From Mycolicibacterium setense (GTDB lineage: Bacteria > Actinomycetota > Actinomycetes > Mycobacteriales > Mycobacteriaceae): a stretch of 64,000 nt of DNA. This document shows positions 15,559 to 24,620 of the stretch, piece by piece. The translations under genes and the position numbers were made by a program. Every line of letters begins with the position of its first letter. The first letter of the stretch is position 1. The notes under the pieces are model-generated. The model ran no database searches. It was not told the origin of the DNA and saw nothing but the letters and a program-made list of their open reading frames with translations. Where the stretch lies: contig NZ_JTJW01000003.1 of the NCBI RefSeq assembly GCF_000805385.1, forward strand, positions 62,001-126,000, read 5' to 3'.

Positions 15559-17757
15559 CTACTTCAGCAGCGGGTCGCGGGGCAGGCCCAGGATGCGCTC
15601 GGCGATGGTGTTGCGGGTGATCTCGGATGTCCCGCCGGCGATGGTCATGGCGCGGTTGCCGAGATAGGCCCGGGTCAGCTTCTGCGTCTGGCCCGTGACT
15701 CCGGCCGAGCCCACGAGGTCCATGCCCAGCGCGGTCAGATGCTGGGAATGCTCGGCCACCAGCAGCTTGGTGACGTTGCCCTCGGGGCCGGGCTCGGCGC
15801 CGGCGATGGCACGGCTGACCCGGCGCAGGTTCAGTAGCCGCAACGTGTGCCCGACGGCGATCACCTCGCCGGCGCGGCGCACGTGGCGTGCTCCGTCGGG
15901 ATCGGCGTCGATCAGGGCCACCAGCTCGTCGGCGTCGAATCCGGTCGGTGCCGCGGAACCGCCACCGATCGAGATGCGCTCGTTGCCCAGGGTGGCGCGG
16001 GCGACCAGCCAGCCGCGGTTGACGTCACCCACCACATCCGCGTCGGGGACGAACACGTCGTCGAAGAACACCTCGTTGAAGTGGGCGTCGCCGGTCAGGC
16101 CGCGTAGCGGATTCACCGTCACCCCAGGGGCTTTCATGTCGATCGCCATCATGGTCACCCCGGCGTGCTTGGGTGCGTCAGGGTCGGTGCGCACGGTGGC
16201 CAGCCCCCACTGGCAGTGCTGAGCCAGGCTGGTCCACACTTTCTGGCCGGTGACCCGCCAACCGCCGTCGACCTTCTTGGCCGCGGTACGCACCGCGGCG
16301 GCGTCCGAACCCGCTCCCGGCTCGGAGAACAGCTGGCACCACATGACCTGCCCGCGCAGCACCGGCTCAACCCAGCGCTCCCGCTGATCGTCGGTGCCGG
16401 CCTGAGCGATGGTGAGGGTCACCCAGCCGGTGATGCCCATGTCGGCGCGCTCGATCTGTGCCGATTCCCCGGTCTCTTCGCTGCTGCCTGATGGGCCGAA
16501 CTCTTCCTCGATCACCAGCTGCTCCAGCACATCGGCGGCGCGGCCGTACGGCTTGGGCCAGTGCGGCACCAGATAGCCCGAGTCCACCAGATAGTCGCGG
16601 CGCTTGTCCTCGGGCAGTGCGCGCACGGCCGCCGCGGCGTCGCGCGCATCCTTCCGGTACTGCTCGGCCTCTTCGGGGAGTGAGAAGGAGGCTCCGTGTG
16701 CCTGCCCGCTGCGCTGTCCGTCGACGACGTCGATCAGGGGATCGGCGCCGTCACCGAGCACCGCGGCCAGGGTGCGGGCGCGGCGCAGGTAGAGGTGTGC
16801 GTCGTGCTCCCAGGTGAAAGCGATGCCGCCGTGCAGCTGAATGTTGTTCTCGGCGTTGAAGATCACCGACCGGATCGCGTGCGACGCGGCCACCGCGGCG
16901 GCAAATCGGGCGGCGTCCAGGTCGTCGGCACGCGCGGCGTCCCACACCGCTGCGGTGGTCTGCTCGGCGTCGACGAGCATGTTGGCCGCGTGGTGCTTGA
17001 CAGCCTGGAATGTGCCGATGGTGCGGCCGAACTGCTCGCGCACCTTCGCATACTCGACGGCCATGTCGAGTGCCGCCCATGACACGCCAACCGCCTCCGC
17101 CGAGCCGAGGATGCGGAACACCGTGCGGGCGGCCCGCGCGATACCGCGCAGGATCCGGCTCTCGTCGACCGACACCGCCCGGAGATCCACCGCGCCGATA
17201 CTGCGTGTCGTGTCGAGGGAATCTTGTGCCGTGACGGTGATCCCGTCGGCCGTGGCGTCGACGATGACGATGTCGTCCCCGGCGGCCAGGACGAGCAACT
17301 GGGCGTCGGGTGCGCCCAGCACGGCGCGCGCCTGCCCGCCGACCAGACCGTCAGCGCCGATGGCCACCGAGCCGGCGAGCCCGAGAGCTGCCACGGTCGT
17401 GCCGTCAGCGAGGCCTGGAAGTAGTTCGGCCCGAACATCGTCCGGGGCGTAGCGGTCGATGACCACCGAGGCCGACACGGTCGGCAGGAATGGGCCGGGG
17501 GACAGTTCGCGGCCGGCCACCTCGGCGACGACGGCAAGCTCGGGCAGGCCGAAACCGGAACCGCCGTGCTCCTCGGAGATGGCCAGCCCGTTCCAGCCGA
17601 GTTCGGCGCAGGCGGACCAGATCTCGTCGGGGTAGGTGCCGGGATTCTCAAGCGTGGCGCGGGCAGCTGCGCGGCTGCCGAGCCGGTTGAACTGCCCGAG
17701 TGCAGCGTCGGCGAGATCCTGGTGTTCTTCGGTGATGGCCAACGCGGACTTAGTCAT
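15559..17757 (-). CDS. double-domain acyl-CoA dehydrogenase, FadE6-like
   Basis: A 732-residue protein formed of two fused acyl-CoA dehydrogenase modules (about 1-350 and 370-732). Module 1 ends with VREQFGRTIGTFQAVKHHAA and HGGIAFTWEHD, which includes the candidate catalytic glutamate. Module 2 has the FAD/substrate segment WCQLFSEPGAGSDAA and IAGGTSEITRNTIAERILGLP with a glutamate in the alternative position. M. tuberculosis FadE6 has the same length and plan. It performs flavin-dependent alpha,beta-dehydrogenation of acyl-CoA, cytosolic. It is divergent from the LipC-like gene, with a palindrome at its start codon. Confidence 0.9.
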   Translation of the reverse strand: MTKSALAITEEHQDLADAALGQFNRLGSRAAARATLENPGTYPDEIWSACAELGWNGLAISEEHGGSGFGLPELAVVAEVAGRELSPGPFLPTVSASVVIDRYAPDDVRAELLPGLADGTTVAALGLAGSVAIGADGLVGGQARAVLGAPDAQLLVLAAGDDIVIVDATADGITVTAQDSLDTTRSIGAVDLRAVSVDESRILRGIARAARTVFRILGSAEAVGVSWAALDMAVEYAKVREQFGRTIGTFQAVKHHAANMLVDAEQTTAAVWDAARADDLDAARFAAAVAASHAIRSVIFNAENNIQLHGGIAFTWEHDAHLYLRRARTLAAVLGDGADPLIDVVDGQRSGQAHGASFSLPEEAEQYRKDARDAAAAVRALPEDKRRDYLVDSGYLVPHWPKPYGRAADVLEQLVIEEEFGPSGSSEETGESAQIERADMGITGWVTLTIAQAGTDDQRERWVEPVLRGQVMWCQLFSEPGAGSDAAAVRTAAKKVDGGWRVTGQKVWTSLAQHCQWGLATVRTDPDAPKHAGVTMMAIDMKAPGVTVNPLRGLTGDAHFNEVFFDDVFVPDADVVGDVNRGWLVARATLGNERISIGGGSAAPTGFDADELVALIDADPDGARHVRRAGEVIAVGHTLRLLNLRRVSRAIAGAEPGPEGNVTKLLVAEHSQHLTALGMDLVGSAGVTGQTQKLTRAYLGNRAMTIAGGTSEITRNTIAERILGLPRDPLLK

Positions 17758-17758
17758 G

Positions 17759-17773
17759 GTTAGCGAAGCTAAC
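17759..17773. promoter_or_regulatory. palindrome GTTAGC-GAA-GCTAAC abutting the fadE6-like start
   Basis: A perfect 6-bp-arm repeat with a 3-nt centre, beginning two bases upstream of the fadE6-like ATG. Its form fits a TetR/FadR-type repressor site. The repressor is not identified in the window. Confidence 0.45.
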
Positions 17774-17880
17774 GGGAGTGCGTGGTTACGTCGACGTGAT
17801 GCAGGTCACATTTTGACGCCGGGTGAACAACTCGGCGAAGTTGTCCCGTCCGCCAATCCGCTGCGGGGTAGGCTCGCGCA

Positions 17881-19104
17881 ATGACGGCACGACCGGATAA
17901 CCGGTACCCCGCACCGACACTCGCCGATAGGGCGAGATGGTTGCTACGCGCGAAGCCTGCCGACCATATGCTGGCGCTGAGCGTGGCATCGGCTTCGCTG
18001 CCAGTCGTGGGTAAGCACCTGGAACCGTTTGGCGCCATTGCTGCGATCGGGGTGTGGGGGTTCCGTCACCTGCCCGAATTCGTGAGTGCGTCGGCGAAGT
18101 CCTGGCTCGCGCCGGAAAACGGCGAGCTTCGCAAGGCCGAGCGGGCCCAGACCAACACCGTGGCGCAGGACGGGCTGCGCGGTGTGGTTCCCGCCGGCGA
18201 GCTGGCCATTGACTGGCCGGCTCCGGACAACCTGCCGCCGTTGTGGCACACCCTTGAGTACCGGCGCGACGTGTATCGGACCTCGGTGCGCTACGGCGAC
18301 GACCCGGCCCAGCTGCTCGACGTGTGGCGGCCCAAGAATTTGCCCGCCGAACCGGCGCCCGTCCTGCTGTTCGTGCCCGGCGGAGCCTGGGTACACGGCG
18401 GCCGGATCCTCCAGGGCTACGCATTGTTGTCTCATCTGGCGCGGCAGGGCTGGGTGTGTCTGTCGATCGACTACCGGGTGGCTCCGCACCATCGCTGGCC
18501 GCGGCACATCACCGACGTCAAGGCCGCGATCGCCTGGGCGCGGGCCAACGTCGACAAGTTCGGTGGCGACCGCAATTTCGTCGCCGTTGCGGGCTGTTCG
18601 GCCGGTGGTCACCTGGCCGCGCTGGCCGGTCTCACCCCGAATGATCCGGAGCTGCAAGGTGATCTGCCCGACGGGGCCGATACATCGGTCGACGCCGTGG
18701 TCGGCATCTACGGCCGCTACGACTGGGAGGACCGCTCGACCGAGGAGCGGGTCCGGTTCGTCGACTTCCTCGAGCGGGTTGTGGTGGGCCGCAGGATCGA
18801 TCGCCATCCGGAGATCTACCGGCAGGCCTCACCGATGGCGCAGATCCATCCCGAGGCACCGCCGTTCCTGGTCATTCACGGCACCGGTGACACCGTCATT
18901 CCGGTGGCGCAGGCACGCAGTTTCGTCGACAAGCTCAAAGCCGTGTCGCGGGCAGTGGTCGGCTACATCGAGCTGCCTGGTGCCGGGCACGCCTTCGACA
19001 TGACCGACGGGGCCAGAACCGGGGCGATGGCCACCGCAATCGGCTTGTTCCTCAACCAGATTCACCGAAACCGGGCGATGGACGAGGCTAAAGCGGTCAT
19101 ATAG
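17881..19104 (+). CDS. lipC: LipC-like esterase (alpha/beta hydrolase)
   Basis: A 407-residue esterase of the mycobacterial LipC/LipO group: oxyanion segment VLLFVPGGAWVHGGRI, nucleophile AVAGCSAGGHLAALAGLTPND, acid residue in HGTGDTVIPVAQA and histidine in PGAGHAFDM. Length and position next to a WS/DGAT gene match M. tuberculosis Rv0220-Rv0221. An N-terminal hydrophobic stretch (residues 28-50) may anchor it to membrane or lipid. It is expected to hydrolyse short- to medium-chain esters. A paralogue lies at 41012-42268. Confidence 0.88.
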   Translation: MTARPDNRYPAPTLADRARWLLRAKPADHMLALSVASASLPVVGKHLEPFGAIAAIGVWGFRHLPEFVSASAKSWLAPENGELRKAERAQTNTVAQDGLRGVVPAGELAIDWPAPDNLPPLWHTLEYRRDVYRTSVRYGDDPAQLLDVWRPKNLPAEPAPVLLFVPGGAWVHGGRILQGYALLSHLARQGWVCLSIDYRVAPHHRWPRHITDVKAAIAWARANVDKFGGDRNFVAVAGCSAGGHLAALAGLTPNDPELQGDLPDGADTSVDAVVGIYGRYDWEDRSTEERVRFVDFLERVVVGRRIDRHPEIYRQASPMAQIHPEAPPFLVIHGTGDTVIPVAQARSFVDKLKAVSRAVVGYIELPGAGHAFDMTDGARTGAMATAIGLFLNQIHRNRAMDEAKAVI

Positions 19105-19131
19105 ACGTTTCCACACCTGGGGAGGGACACC

Positions 19132-20550
19132 GTGAAGCGGTTGAGTGGGTGGGACGCGTTCCTGCTTTATACAGAGACGCCCAACGTGCACATGCACACG
19201 TTGAAGATCGCGGTGATCGCGCTCGACGACATGGGGGACCGGACATTCGGGATCGACGAGTTCCGCGAGGTGATCCGCGGACGGCTGCACAAGCTGGACC
19301 CGTTCCGCTATCAGCTCGTCGACATCCCGTTCAAGTTCCACCACCCGATGTGGCGGGAGAACTGCGACGTCGACCTGGAGTACCACGTGCGGCCGTGGCG
19401 GGTACGCCCGCCGGGCGGGCGCCGCGAACTCGACGAGGCCATCGGCGAGATCGGCAGTACCGCCCTGGACCGCAGCCGGCCGCTGTGGGAGATGTACTTC
19501 GTCGAAGGTCTGGCCAACGGGCGGATTGCCGTGGTCGGCAAGATCCACCACGCGCTGGCCGACGGGGTCGCCTCGGCGAATCTGTTGGCCCGCGGGATGG
19601 ACTTGAGTGACGGCCCGCAGCGCGACGAAGACTCGTATGCCACCGACCCTGCCCCCAGCAAGACCGAACTGGTGCGTTCGGCGTTCGCCGACCACATGCG
19701 TCAGCTCGGCCGGTTGCCCGGGACCGTCCGCTACACGGCCAAGGGCTTCGGTCGGGTACGGCGCAGCAGCCGCAAGCTGTCGCCCGAGCTGACCCGGCCC
19801 TTTACCCCGCCGCCCAGCTTCATGAACCATATCCTCGACGAGAAACGTCTGTTCGCCACTGCCACACTGGCTTTGGCTGACGTCAAGGAAACGAGCAAGG
19901 CACTCGGCATCACCATCAACGACGTGGTGCTGGCCATGTCGTCGGGGGCATTGCGCAAGTTGTCCCTCAAGTACGACGGCAAGGCCGACCATCCGTTGCT
20001 GGCCTCGGTGCCCATGAGTTTCGACTTCTCGCCGGACCGCATCTCGGGCAACCGGTTCAGCGGCGTGCTGGTGGCGCTGCCGGTCGACGTCGCCGATACC
20101 GCCGAGCGGGTGCGCCAAGCTCATGACGCGGCCGCGCTGGCCAAGGAGAGCCATCAACTCATCGGTCCCGAACTGATCGCGCGCTGGGCCGCATATATGC
20201 CGCCGGCCCCGATTGAGGCGATGTTCAAATGGCTGTCCCACCAGGACGGTCAGAACAAGGTGCTCAACCTCAACATCTCCAACGTGCCGGGCCCGCGGGA
20301 ACGGGGCAAGGTGGGCGGGGCCACGGTCACCGAGATCTACTCGGTCGGCCCGATCACCACGGGCAGCGGGCTGAACATCACGGTGTGGAGCTATGTCGAC
20401 CAGCTCAACATCTCGGTGCTCTCTGACGATGCCACGGTCGACGATCCTCATGAGGTCACCGACTGCATGCTCGAAGAATTCCGCGAAATCCGAAGGGTGG
20501 CAGGGCTTTCGGAGAAGTTGACCGTGGTCGAGTCCGCGATGCCGCAGTAG
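19132..20550 (+). CDS. wax ester synthase/diacylglycerol acyltransferase (WS/DGAT), Rv0221-like
   Basis: A 472-residue WS/DGAT protein. The catalytic HHxxxDG motif is HHALADG (residues 139-145), and the C-terminal half has the second family block (LNLNISNVPGPRE ... YSVGPITTGSGLNITVWSY). It transfers an acyl group from acyl-CoA to diacylglycerol or alcohol, storing neutral lipid. The GTG start has GGAGG (19121-19125) six bases upstream. It begins 27 bases after the esterase, so the two are probably co-transcribed. Confidence 0.94.
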   Translation: MKRLSGWDAFLLYTETPNVHMHTLKIAVIALDDMGDRTFGIDEFREVIRGRLHKLDPFRYQLVDIPFKFHHPMWRENCDVDLEYHVRPWRVRPPGGRRELDEAIGEIGSTALDRSRPLWEMYFVEGLANGRIAVVGKIHHALADGVASANLLARGMDLSDGPQRDEDSYATDPAPSKTELVRSAFADHMRQLGRLPGTVRYTAKGFGRVRRSSRKLSPELTRPFTPPPSFMNHILDEKRLFATATLALADVKETSKALGITINDVVLAMSSGALRKLSLKYDGKADHPLLASVPMSFDFSPDRISGNRFSGVLVALPVDVADTAERVRQAHDAAALAKESHQLIGPELIARWAAYMPPAPIEAMFKWLSHQDGQNKVLNLNISNVPGPRERGKVGGATVTEIYSVGPITTGSGLNITVWSYVDQLNISVLSDDATVDDPHEVTDCMLEEFREIRRVAGLSEKLTVVESAMPQ

Positions 20551-20567
20551 CGCGTCGAAGGCCCGCC

Positions 20568-22076
20568 ATGTCAGCTAACGATGTTGCCGATTTCATCGTC
20601 GTCGGTGCGGGTTCGGCCGGATCGATCGTGGCGTCGCGGCTGGCGTCGGAAGGTGCCGATGTGGTGCTGATCGAGGCCGGCGGCAGCGATCGCCGGCCCG
20701 ACGTTCGGATACCGGCTGGGATCGCGTCGCTGTATATGACGGCGAACTGGAAACACCAGTGCGCACCTGATCCAAGTAAGGGCGACGCTCTCGAAGGGTT
20801 CCCAGCCGGCCGCATCGTCGGTGGTAGTGGGTCGATCAATGCCATGGTCTATGTACGGGGACGTGCGTCCGATTACGACGGGTGGGCCGATGCCGGTTGT
20901 GAAGGCTGGTCGTACGACGACGTTCTGCCACATTTCAAGGCAATCGAGAACTGGGTGGGTGGTGCCGACGACTACCGCGGCGACTCCGGCCCGATCCCCG
21001 TGTCGTGGTGCGCGCACCGCAACCCGGTCAACGAGGCGTTCCTCGCGGCAGGTGCCGAGGCCGGGCACCGGGTCAACCCCGACCAGAACGGTCGCTCCCA
21101 GCTGGGTGTCTCGCGAACACAGGTCAATCAGCACCGCGGCCTGAGGGTCTCCTCGGCACGCGCATTCCTACGGCCCCTACCGCGAGATCGACGGCCGCGC
21201 CTGTTCACCAAGACCGCGGTGTCACGCATCGTGATCGAGAACGGCAGGGCCATCGGCATCGAATGCAATGGCCGCCGACTGCGCGCCCGCAGGGAAGTCA
21301 TCTTGAGCGCGGGGGCCATCGGATCGCCGACTCTGTTGCTGCGCTCCGGCATCGGGCCGTCGGGCGCCACCCTGGATCTTGGGGGCGTCGGCGCAAACTT
21401 CCAGGACCATCTGGTGGGGACCCAGTGGTGGGAATCGAAGGTGCCCACCGCGAACACCCTCGGCCCGCTCGGGGCGCTCAAGGGCATCGGCTCATTGCTC
21501 ATCCGTGGCGACGGAATCCTCACCATGTCGCCGTTCGAAGCCCAGATCTTCACCGAGGAATTCCAGATCGCCGTCAGCCCAATGCATTACGAACTCGACA
21601 CAGGCACCGGGCGGATGAACGTCGAAAGGGTTGACGGGTTCACCGTCTACACGGTCCTCATGCACCCGCGAGCGCGCGGGCGGGTCGGACTATGTGATGG
21701 GAAGGCCAAGATCGAGTTTCCTCGACTGGGCGATGGTGATGACACCGGTCGACTGCTCAAGGGCATGAGGCTCGCCCGCGACGTCATCGACGGATCCCAG
21801 GCGATGCGGGGTATCGCGGGAGCGTACAAGAACATCGGCGAGCAAGATCATGCCTGGCTGGCTCGGCGAGAGATGAGCATCGGCCACGCCGTGGGAACCT
21901 GCCGCATGGGTATCGACGATGGGTCGGTTGTCGATCCCCGGCTACGGGTCCACGGCATCGACGGGCTCCGCGTGGTGGACGCGTCGGTCATGCCGACACT
22001 GACATCGGGCAATACCAATGCGCCCACCATGATGATCGCCCACCGCGCAGCAGATCTCATTCTGGACCGCATCTGA
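20568..22076 (+). CDS. GMC-family FAD-dependent alcohol oxidoreductase
   Basis: A 502-residue GMC oxidoreductase. The N-terminal FAD motif is DFIVVGAGSAGSIVASRLA (residues 7-25), with the signature GRIVGGSGSINAMVYVRG near residue 80. The C-terminal HAVGTCRMG segment carries the active-site histidine, and NTNAPTMMIA carries the second catalytic residue. Such enzymes oxidise alcohols such as choline, sterols or alkanols to aldehydes or ketones. It lies 17 bases after the WS/DGAT stop but belongs by content to the catabolic region that starts here. The substrate is unknown. Confidence 0.88.
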   Translation: MSANDVADFIVVGAGSAGSIVASRLASEGADVVLIEAGGSDRRPDVRIPAGIASLYMTANWKHQCAPDPSKGDALEGFPAGRIVGGSGSINAMVYVRGRASDYDGWADAGCEGWSYDDVLPHFKAIENWVGGADDYRGDSGPIPVSWCAHRNPVNEAFLAAGAEAGHRVNPDQNGRSQLGVSRTQVNQHRGLRVSSARAFLRPLPRDRRPRLFTKTAVSRIVIENGRAIGIECNGRRLRARREVILSAGAIGSPTLLLRSGIGPSGATLDLGGVGANFQDHLVGTQWWESKVPTANTLGPLGALKGIGSLLIRGDGILTMSPFEAQIFTEEFQIAVSPMHYELDTGTGRMNVERVDGFTVYTVLMHPRARGRVGLCDGKAKIEFPRLGDGDDTGRLLKGMRLARDVIDGSQAMRGIAGAYKNIGEQDHAWLARREMSIGHAVGTCRMGIDDGSVVDPRLRVHGIDGLRVVDASVMPTLTSGNTNAPTMMIAHRAADLILDRI

Positions 22077-22086
22077 GCCGAGCCGG

Positions 22087-22932
22087 CTATTGGATCGGCT
22101 CGTCCCCGAGCACCGTGGTGCGCAGCATGTGGCGCGGTGAGTTGGGCTCATACGGTGCGGCGCGGTGTAGCACGCCCTGGTTGTCCCAGATGACGGTGTC
22201 GCCGACGGACCACTTGTGGCGGTACACCTTGTCCGGAGTGGTGGCGCGGGCGAGGAGTTCGGCGAGCAGTGCGCGCCCCTCGTCGAGGTCCATGCCGACG
22301 ATGTAATCCGCCGAAGCGCCCAGTACCAAGGACTTTCGGCCATTGCGGTGGGTCCATACCAGCGGGTTCTCGTGCGTCGGCCGCGCCGCCCACCGTTGCC
22401 GTTGCTCCGGTGTCGGGTCGGGGTAGACGCGCCGCTGCGACGCTTCCAGGGAATGAACCACCCGCAGCGTGCCGAAGCGTTCCTTCTCGGCTTCGGTCAG
22501 GGAGTCGTAGGCGGCATAGGCGTTGGCGAACTCCGTCTCCCCACCACGGGCAGCGACTTCGATGGCTGACAGCACGGTCGCCTTCTGCGGGCATTCGTCG
22601 TGCACGGGAGTGCAGCCGTCGATATGCCAGTCGAACGTGGCCTTGAGATATTCGGCGGCCTTGTTCTTCGTTCTGTCCAGGGTGATCGGGTAGATGCCCG
22701 ACACCGGGTGGTGGCCGTCCGCGGAGCGGTCGATCTCGCCGAGCCGCTGTGAGAAGGCCACTTGGGCTTCGGGATTCAATTGCAGGCCGTGGAAGACCAG
22801 CACGCCGTTGTCTTCCAGGGCGTCCAAGACGGCGGCCCCGAGGCCGTCGTCGGTGCCCAGTCGTTCGGCGTCGACACCGACAACCTCGGCGCCCACCGAT
22901 GTGGTCAGCTTGTTGATGGTCAACACACTCAT
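22087..22932 (-). CDS. TauD/TfdA-family Fe(II)/2-oxoglutarate dioxygenase
   Basis: A 281-residue TauD/TfdA-type enzyme. The iron-binding HxD is in FDWHIDGCTP and the distal histidine plus 2-oxoglutarate-binding arginine in HRAAPYEPNSPRHMLR near the C-terminus. This family hydroxylates a substrate next to a leaving group (sulfonate, ether, amine) using 2-oxoglutarate and oxygen. It is the last gene of the leftward operon with the reductase, SDR, Rieske and small partner genes, so it probably performs a later hydroxylation in the same pathway. A GC-rich stem (22079-22085 with 22096-22102) covers its stop. Confidence 0.88.
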   Translation of the reverse strand: MSVLTINKLTTSVGAEVVGVDAERLGTDDGLGAAVLDALEDNGVLVFHGLQLNPEAQVAFSQRLGEIDRSADGHHPVSGIYPITLDRTKNKAAEYLKATFDWHIDGCTPVHDECPQKATVLSAIEVAARGGETEFANAYAAYDSLTEAEKERFGTLRVVHSLEASQRRVYPDPTPEQRQRWAARPTHENPLVWTHRNGRKSLVLGASADYIVGMDLDEGRALLAELLARATTPDKVYRHKWSVGDTVIWDNQGVLHRAAPYEPNSPRHMLRTTVLGDEPIQ

Positions 22933-22960
22933 AGGTGTGTCCTTTCGTATTCGGTGCCGG

Positions 22961-23296
22961 TTACGGCCGTGGGTCGCCGGTGCGGATCATGACTGCGTCG
23001 GCGGCGTCGATCGGGGCGGGGTGGTGCATGATCTCCACCGACATCGAGACCATGATCAGCGAATAGATCATGTGCAGCAGATTGAGCGCATCGTCGGGAA
23101 CGTCGTCGAGTGGAAACTTGTCGCAGTACTCGATCGCCTCTTCGAGCCGCGGGAAGAAGGCGTCGTAGAACTGGTGCATTTCGGGCATGGTGCTGGCCAA
23201 GCGCTGGTCCCAGCGTTCGGTTTCTGATGGCAGACACCAGATCTCGGCGTAGGGCTCCAACTCTGCGAATGCGCTGGGCAGTCGGGCAGACGTCAT
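22961..23296 (-). CDS. small Rieske-linked protein A (unrecognised family)
   Basis: A 111-residue, mostly helical, acidic protein without known motifs. The core is LASTMPEMHQFYDAFFPRLEEA, then YCDKFPLDDVPDDALNLLHMIYSL. Its ATG overlaps the stop of the Rieske gene (ATGA), so the two are made together. A clear paralogue (29570-29896) follows the other Rieske gene in the same way, with LASTM-EM--FYDA--PR-EEA--YCDKF-LDD conserved. That pairing suggests a dedicated small subunit or accessory factor of this Rieske oxygenase group. No function can be named. Confidence 0.8.
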   Translation of the reverse strand: MTSARLPSAFAELEPYAEIWCLPSETERWDQRLASTMPEMHQFYDAFFPRLEEAIEYCDKFPLDDVPDDALNLLHMIYSLIMVSMSVEIMHHPAPIDAADAVMIRTGDPRP

Positions 23297-24567
23297 CGTG
23301 ACGCTCCTGCCGGCGTGCGTTCGCGCTGATAGGCATCGACCCAGTCGACGGCCACCTTGTGCAGGTGGCGCACCAGGATCTCCTGATCGTTGAGCGGGAA
23401 GTCGTCGATCACGTCGTACTCGAGCGCGGCCTGCGTGCCGCCGAGCATGCCGGCGTCCTGGAGGGCGAACTCCTTGAGCACCACAGCGGCCACCTCGTGT
23501 TCGATGCGCTCTCGCACGGTGCGGGCCGGGTGGAAGTAGGTGAACGCCTCGAACCGGTGGGTGTTGTGCGAGGTGGGCCAGTAGCGGTACAGCAGGTACC
23601 AGCCGCCGTAGATCAGGATCTCCAGGTTGGGGAAGATCTGGAAGTTGCTGATGCCCCACGGTTCGATGTTTCCCGGGTTGAGTCCTTGCATCGGTAGGTC
23701 GCCGATGTCGGGAGTCCGCCACGGACCCACGAGCCCGCTCTGGGTGGCCCGCTCGATCGGGTACATGTACTCCGGAGCGAGGAGCCAGCGCCGCGTGCCG
23801 GCCGTCGAAACGAGCCGGTGCGGACCGTCGAGCTGGAAATGTCCACATGTGAAGCCGGCGTTGGGATCTCGCACTTCCGGTGGCACCTGCTGGGTGTGCA
23901 GCGACGGCACGTGGTAGTACTCCTGGAAGGCGTCGGCGAAGATCTTCCAGTTGCTGTTGTTGTGGGCCACCCAGTCGTAGCGCTCGGTGAGTTTGTCGAA
24001 CGGGTAGTCATCGAGTGCGGTGACCATCGGACCCAGGAAGTCGCGCAGGGTCTGGCGTGGCTCGCGGTCGAAGTTGACGAACACGAAGCCGGCCCAGACA
24101 TCGCAATGCACCGGGACCAGGCCGTAGTCGGCGGCATCCAGGCCGCGGAAGTCGTCGACGTCGGGCTGTGACAGCAGCTTCCCGTCGAGGCCGTACCGCC
24201 ATCCGCAGTGCCGGCATTCGAATTCGCCATCGGCGCGGCGCAATTCGGTGGCCCGGAAGTCGGCCGGTACCAGGGGGTGCCCACGTCTACGGCACATGTT
24301 GTGGTAGGCCCGGATGCCGCCGTCGTGGTCTTTGACCAGGAGCAGCGATGCATCGGCGGCCTCGATTTGGCGGGTGATGAAACTCCCGACCTCGGGAGTC
24401 TCCTCCACCCGGCTGATGTTGAGCCAGGCCCGCTTGAAGACAGCTTCCCGCTCCAGAGCGTAGAACTCGGGAGAGATCGAATCCCGGAAGGGTATCGGCC
24501 CGGTACCCAGATCCGGATAGTGCTCGGTCCAGGACCCCTCGGCCGGCTTGGGCCACTTGGTTGCCAT
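23293..24567 (-). CDS. Rieske-type oxygenase alpha subunit with altered cluster ligands
   Basis: A 424-residue ring-hydroxylating-oxygenase-type protein. The Rieske positions read C92-R-R94 and C118-R-H-C121: both histidines of the C-x-H...C-x-x-H pattern are replaced, by Arg94 and Cys121. The catalytic domain is intact, with NWKIFADAFQEYYHVPSLH giving Glu216, His219 and His224 as bridging and iron-binding residues, similar to the Glu-bridged CntA/GbcA type. The frame is open and undamaged, so this is not a simple pseudogene. The ATG at 24567 gives the same N-terminus (PKPAEGSW..HYPDLGTGP) as the paralogue at 29901-31166. Confidence 0.85.
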   Translation of the reverse strand: MATKWPKPAEGSWTEHYPDLGTGPIPFRDSISPEFYALEREAVFKRAWLNISRVEETPEVGSFITRQIEAADASLLLVKDHDGGIRAYHNMCRRRGHPLVPADFRATELRRADGEFECRHCGWRYGLDGKLLSQPDVDDFRGLDAADYGLVPVHCDVWAGFVFVNFDREPRQTLRDFLGPMVTALDDYPFDKLTERYDWVAHNNSNWKIFADAFQEYYHVPSLHTQQVPPEVRDPNAGFTCGHFQLDGPHRLVSTAGTRRWLLAPEYMYPIERATQSGLVGPWRTPDIGDLPMQGLNPGNIEPWGISNFQIFPNLEILIYGGWYLLYRYWPTSHNTHRFEAFTYFHPARTVRERIEHEVAAVVLKEFALQDAGMLGGTQAALEYDVIDDFPLNDQEILVRHLHKVAVDWVDAYQRERTPAGASR

Positions 24568-24620
24568 GCGAACCTCCGTGTGACTAGTGGGTTTTGGGAC
24601 TGCTCGGGCGGCACTCGCCG

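Noticed and set aside
18829..20451. 540-codon frame on the minus strand
   Set aside because: It is antisense to the WS/DGAT gene and repeats its codon pattern; no motif.
22079..22102. GC-rich stem between the convergent GMC and TauD genes as an intrinsic terminator
   Set aside because: The 7-bp stem is real, but no T-run follows on either strand, so intrinsic termination is not supported.
23293..24567. Possibility that the odd Rieske motif comes from a frameshift
   Set aside because: The frame is continuous and alignable with the paralogue on both sides of the motif with the same spacing, so these are substitutions.
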